This document shows, one piece after another, positions 63,506-64,000 of a stretch of DNA of 64,000 bases. Origin of the DNA: JALEVB01 sp022768265 (GTDB taxonomy: Bacteria; Bacillota_I; Bacilli_A; Erysipelotrichales; Erysipelotrichaceae); contig JAXFJE010000009.1 of the NCBI GenBank assembly GCA_034168985.1, positions 53,370 through 117,369 of the forward strand. Direction: 5' to 3'. The translations under genes and the position numbers were made by a program. The number at the start of each line of letters is the position of its first letter. Within the stretch, counting starts at the first letter, position 1. A model generated the notes under the pieces. It was not told where the DNA came from and did not search any database. It saw only the letters and a list, made by a program, of their open reading frames with translations.

Positions 63506-64000
63506 GTGCTACATGAAAGTTATAGTTAGAAATCTTTTTTGAAATGAAAAAGTTCGGAATAAAGAAATTGATTTTTGATGCATATAAGAATCTTCTTACC
63601 GGTGCTCAATATTTCATTAGGAAGAATTTTTTTCAGCATATTAAAAATATCCGATATAATAAGATTAACGTTAAGTATTTATTAAGTAATATTTTGTTTG
63701 AATTACAATAATTATTAAATAAAAAAATTAGCAGATAGCGAAATTAAAGGCTTATTATACACTGAATTAATATGTTTTTAGTTAAAAGAATTTAATTTGA
63801 TAAAAATTTTGTAACAAGAAATTGTTAGAGTAGCACAATACAAGAAAAAATCAGGAAATAATGGCGCTCTAAAAATGGATGGGGCGACTGATAAAAAGTT
63901 TTAAAATTATTTGGGGTTAATTTCACCCCAAGAAAGTTTAACCTAGCGGGTTTATGCAGATGCATAATCCGCTTTTTTTGAAAAAAGAAGGCGTGTTAGC
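63506..64000. other. Gene-free AT-rich tail of the window
   Basis: No coding region can be supported. Besides the terminator-like hairpin near the end, there is a small stem tggggt / acccca at 63912-63930. The far boundary of the accessory region lies outside the window. Confidence 0.5.
63946..63979 (+). terminator. Intrinsic terminator-like hairpin
   Basis: Stem gcggg.ttatgca / tgcataatccgc (one bulge) followed by seven T. No intact gene ends just before it, so it may belong to a deleted gene. Confidence 0.65.

Overview
The window looks like a chromosome segment of a low-GC, AT-rich Firmicute. Shine-Dalgarno sites are strong, tRNA genes encode their CCA ends, T-box leaders are present, and the gene set is fermentative (L-lactate dehydrogenase, lactate permease). 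An Erysipelotrichia-like gut or oral bacterium fits, but that is inference from gene content, not from a marker phylogeny.

Layout. Positions 1-8.1 kb hold a convergent AgrC/LytTR-type two-component pair, a PatB/MalY C-S lyase, lactate permease facing lactate dehydrogenase, and proC with a HAD phosphatase. Positions 8.1-16.7 kb are one minus-strand surface operon: a single-pass Ig-like membrane protein, a class B sortase and a 2,296-residue secreted protein with a predicted Cys-Gln thioester domain and arrays of a short repeat placed inside two SpaA/Cna-B-like frames. From 16.8 to 18.5 kb come an orphan MalK-type ATPase and a tRNA cluster with a tandemly duplicated Ile-Ala block. Positions 18.5-22.8 kb hold an ABC importer of the TrpXYZ/ABC_sub_bind type with two paralogous binding lipoproteins, each behind its own T-box. 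Then come a MATE exporter, three minus-strand tRNAs (Lys, Glu, Asn), a Gfo/Idh oxidoreductase, a bitopic membrane protein coupled to a 46-residue membrane peptide, and a complete liv branched-chain amino acid operon ending in a CBS-ACT protein (27.2-32.4 kb). From 33 to 39 kb are an ASCH protein, a secreted FMN/FAD reductase, a cation/proton antiporter behind a fluoride riboswitch, and two envelope proteins. Positions 38.9-49.8 kb are a dense plus-strand run (yaaA, bcp, an alkaline-phosphatase-like enzyme, tsaC/sua5, glyA, an ECF S-component with a DUF4430 lipoprotein, YgiQ, a ChbG-like deacetylase, a phospholipase-C-like protein and a HAD/radical-SAM fusion). Positions 49.7-59.3 kb are housekeeping: HtrA, malQ, uppP, a CcdA-thioredoxin fusion, pyrG, a purine permease and guaA.

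The last 4.7 kb, directly after guaA, is different: AT-richer, gene-poor and full of debris. It holds the tip of an IS3-family element, an XRE regulator, an intact overlapping two-gene module (a DUF6414-like protein plus a ClpB-like AAA+ ATPase) and the remains of an NgoPII/HaeIII-type (GGCC) restriction-modification system. This looks like an eroded genomic island or defence hotspot at the guaA 3' end, and the two-gene module is the best candidate for an undescribed, possibly defensive, system. The other strong novelty is the thioester-adhesin operon.
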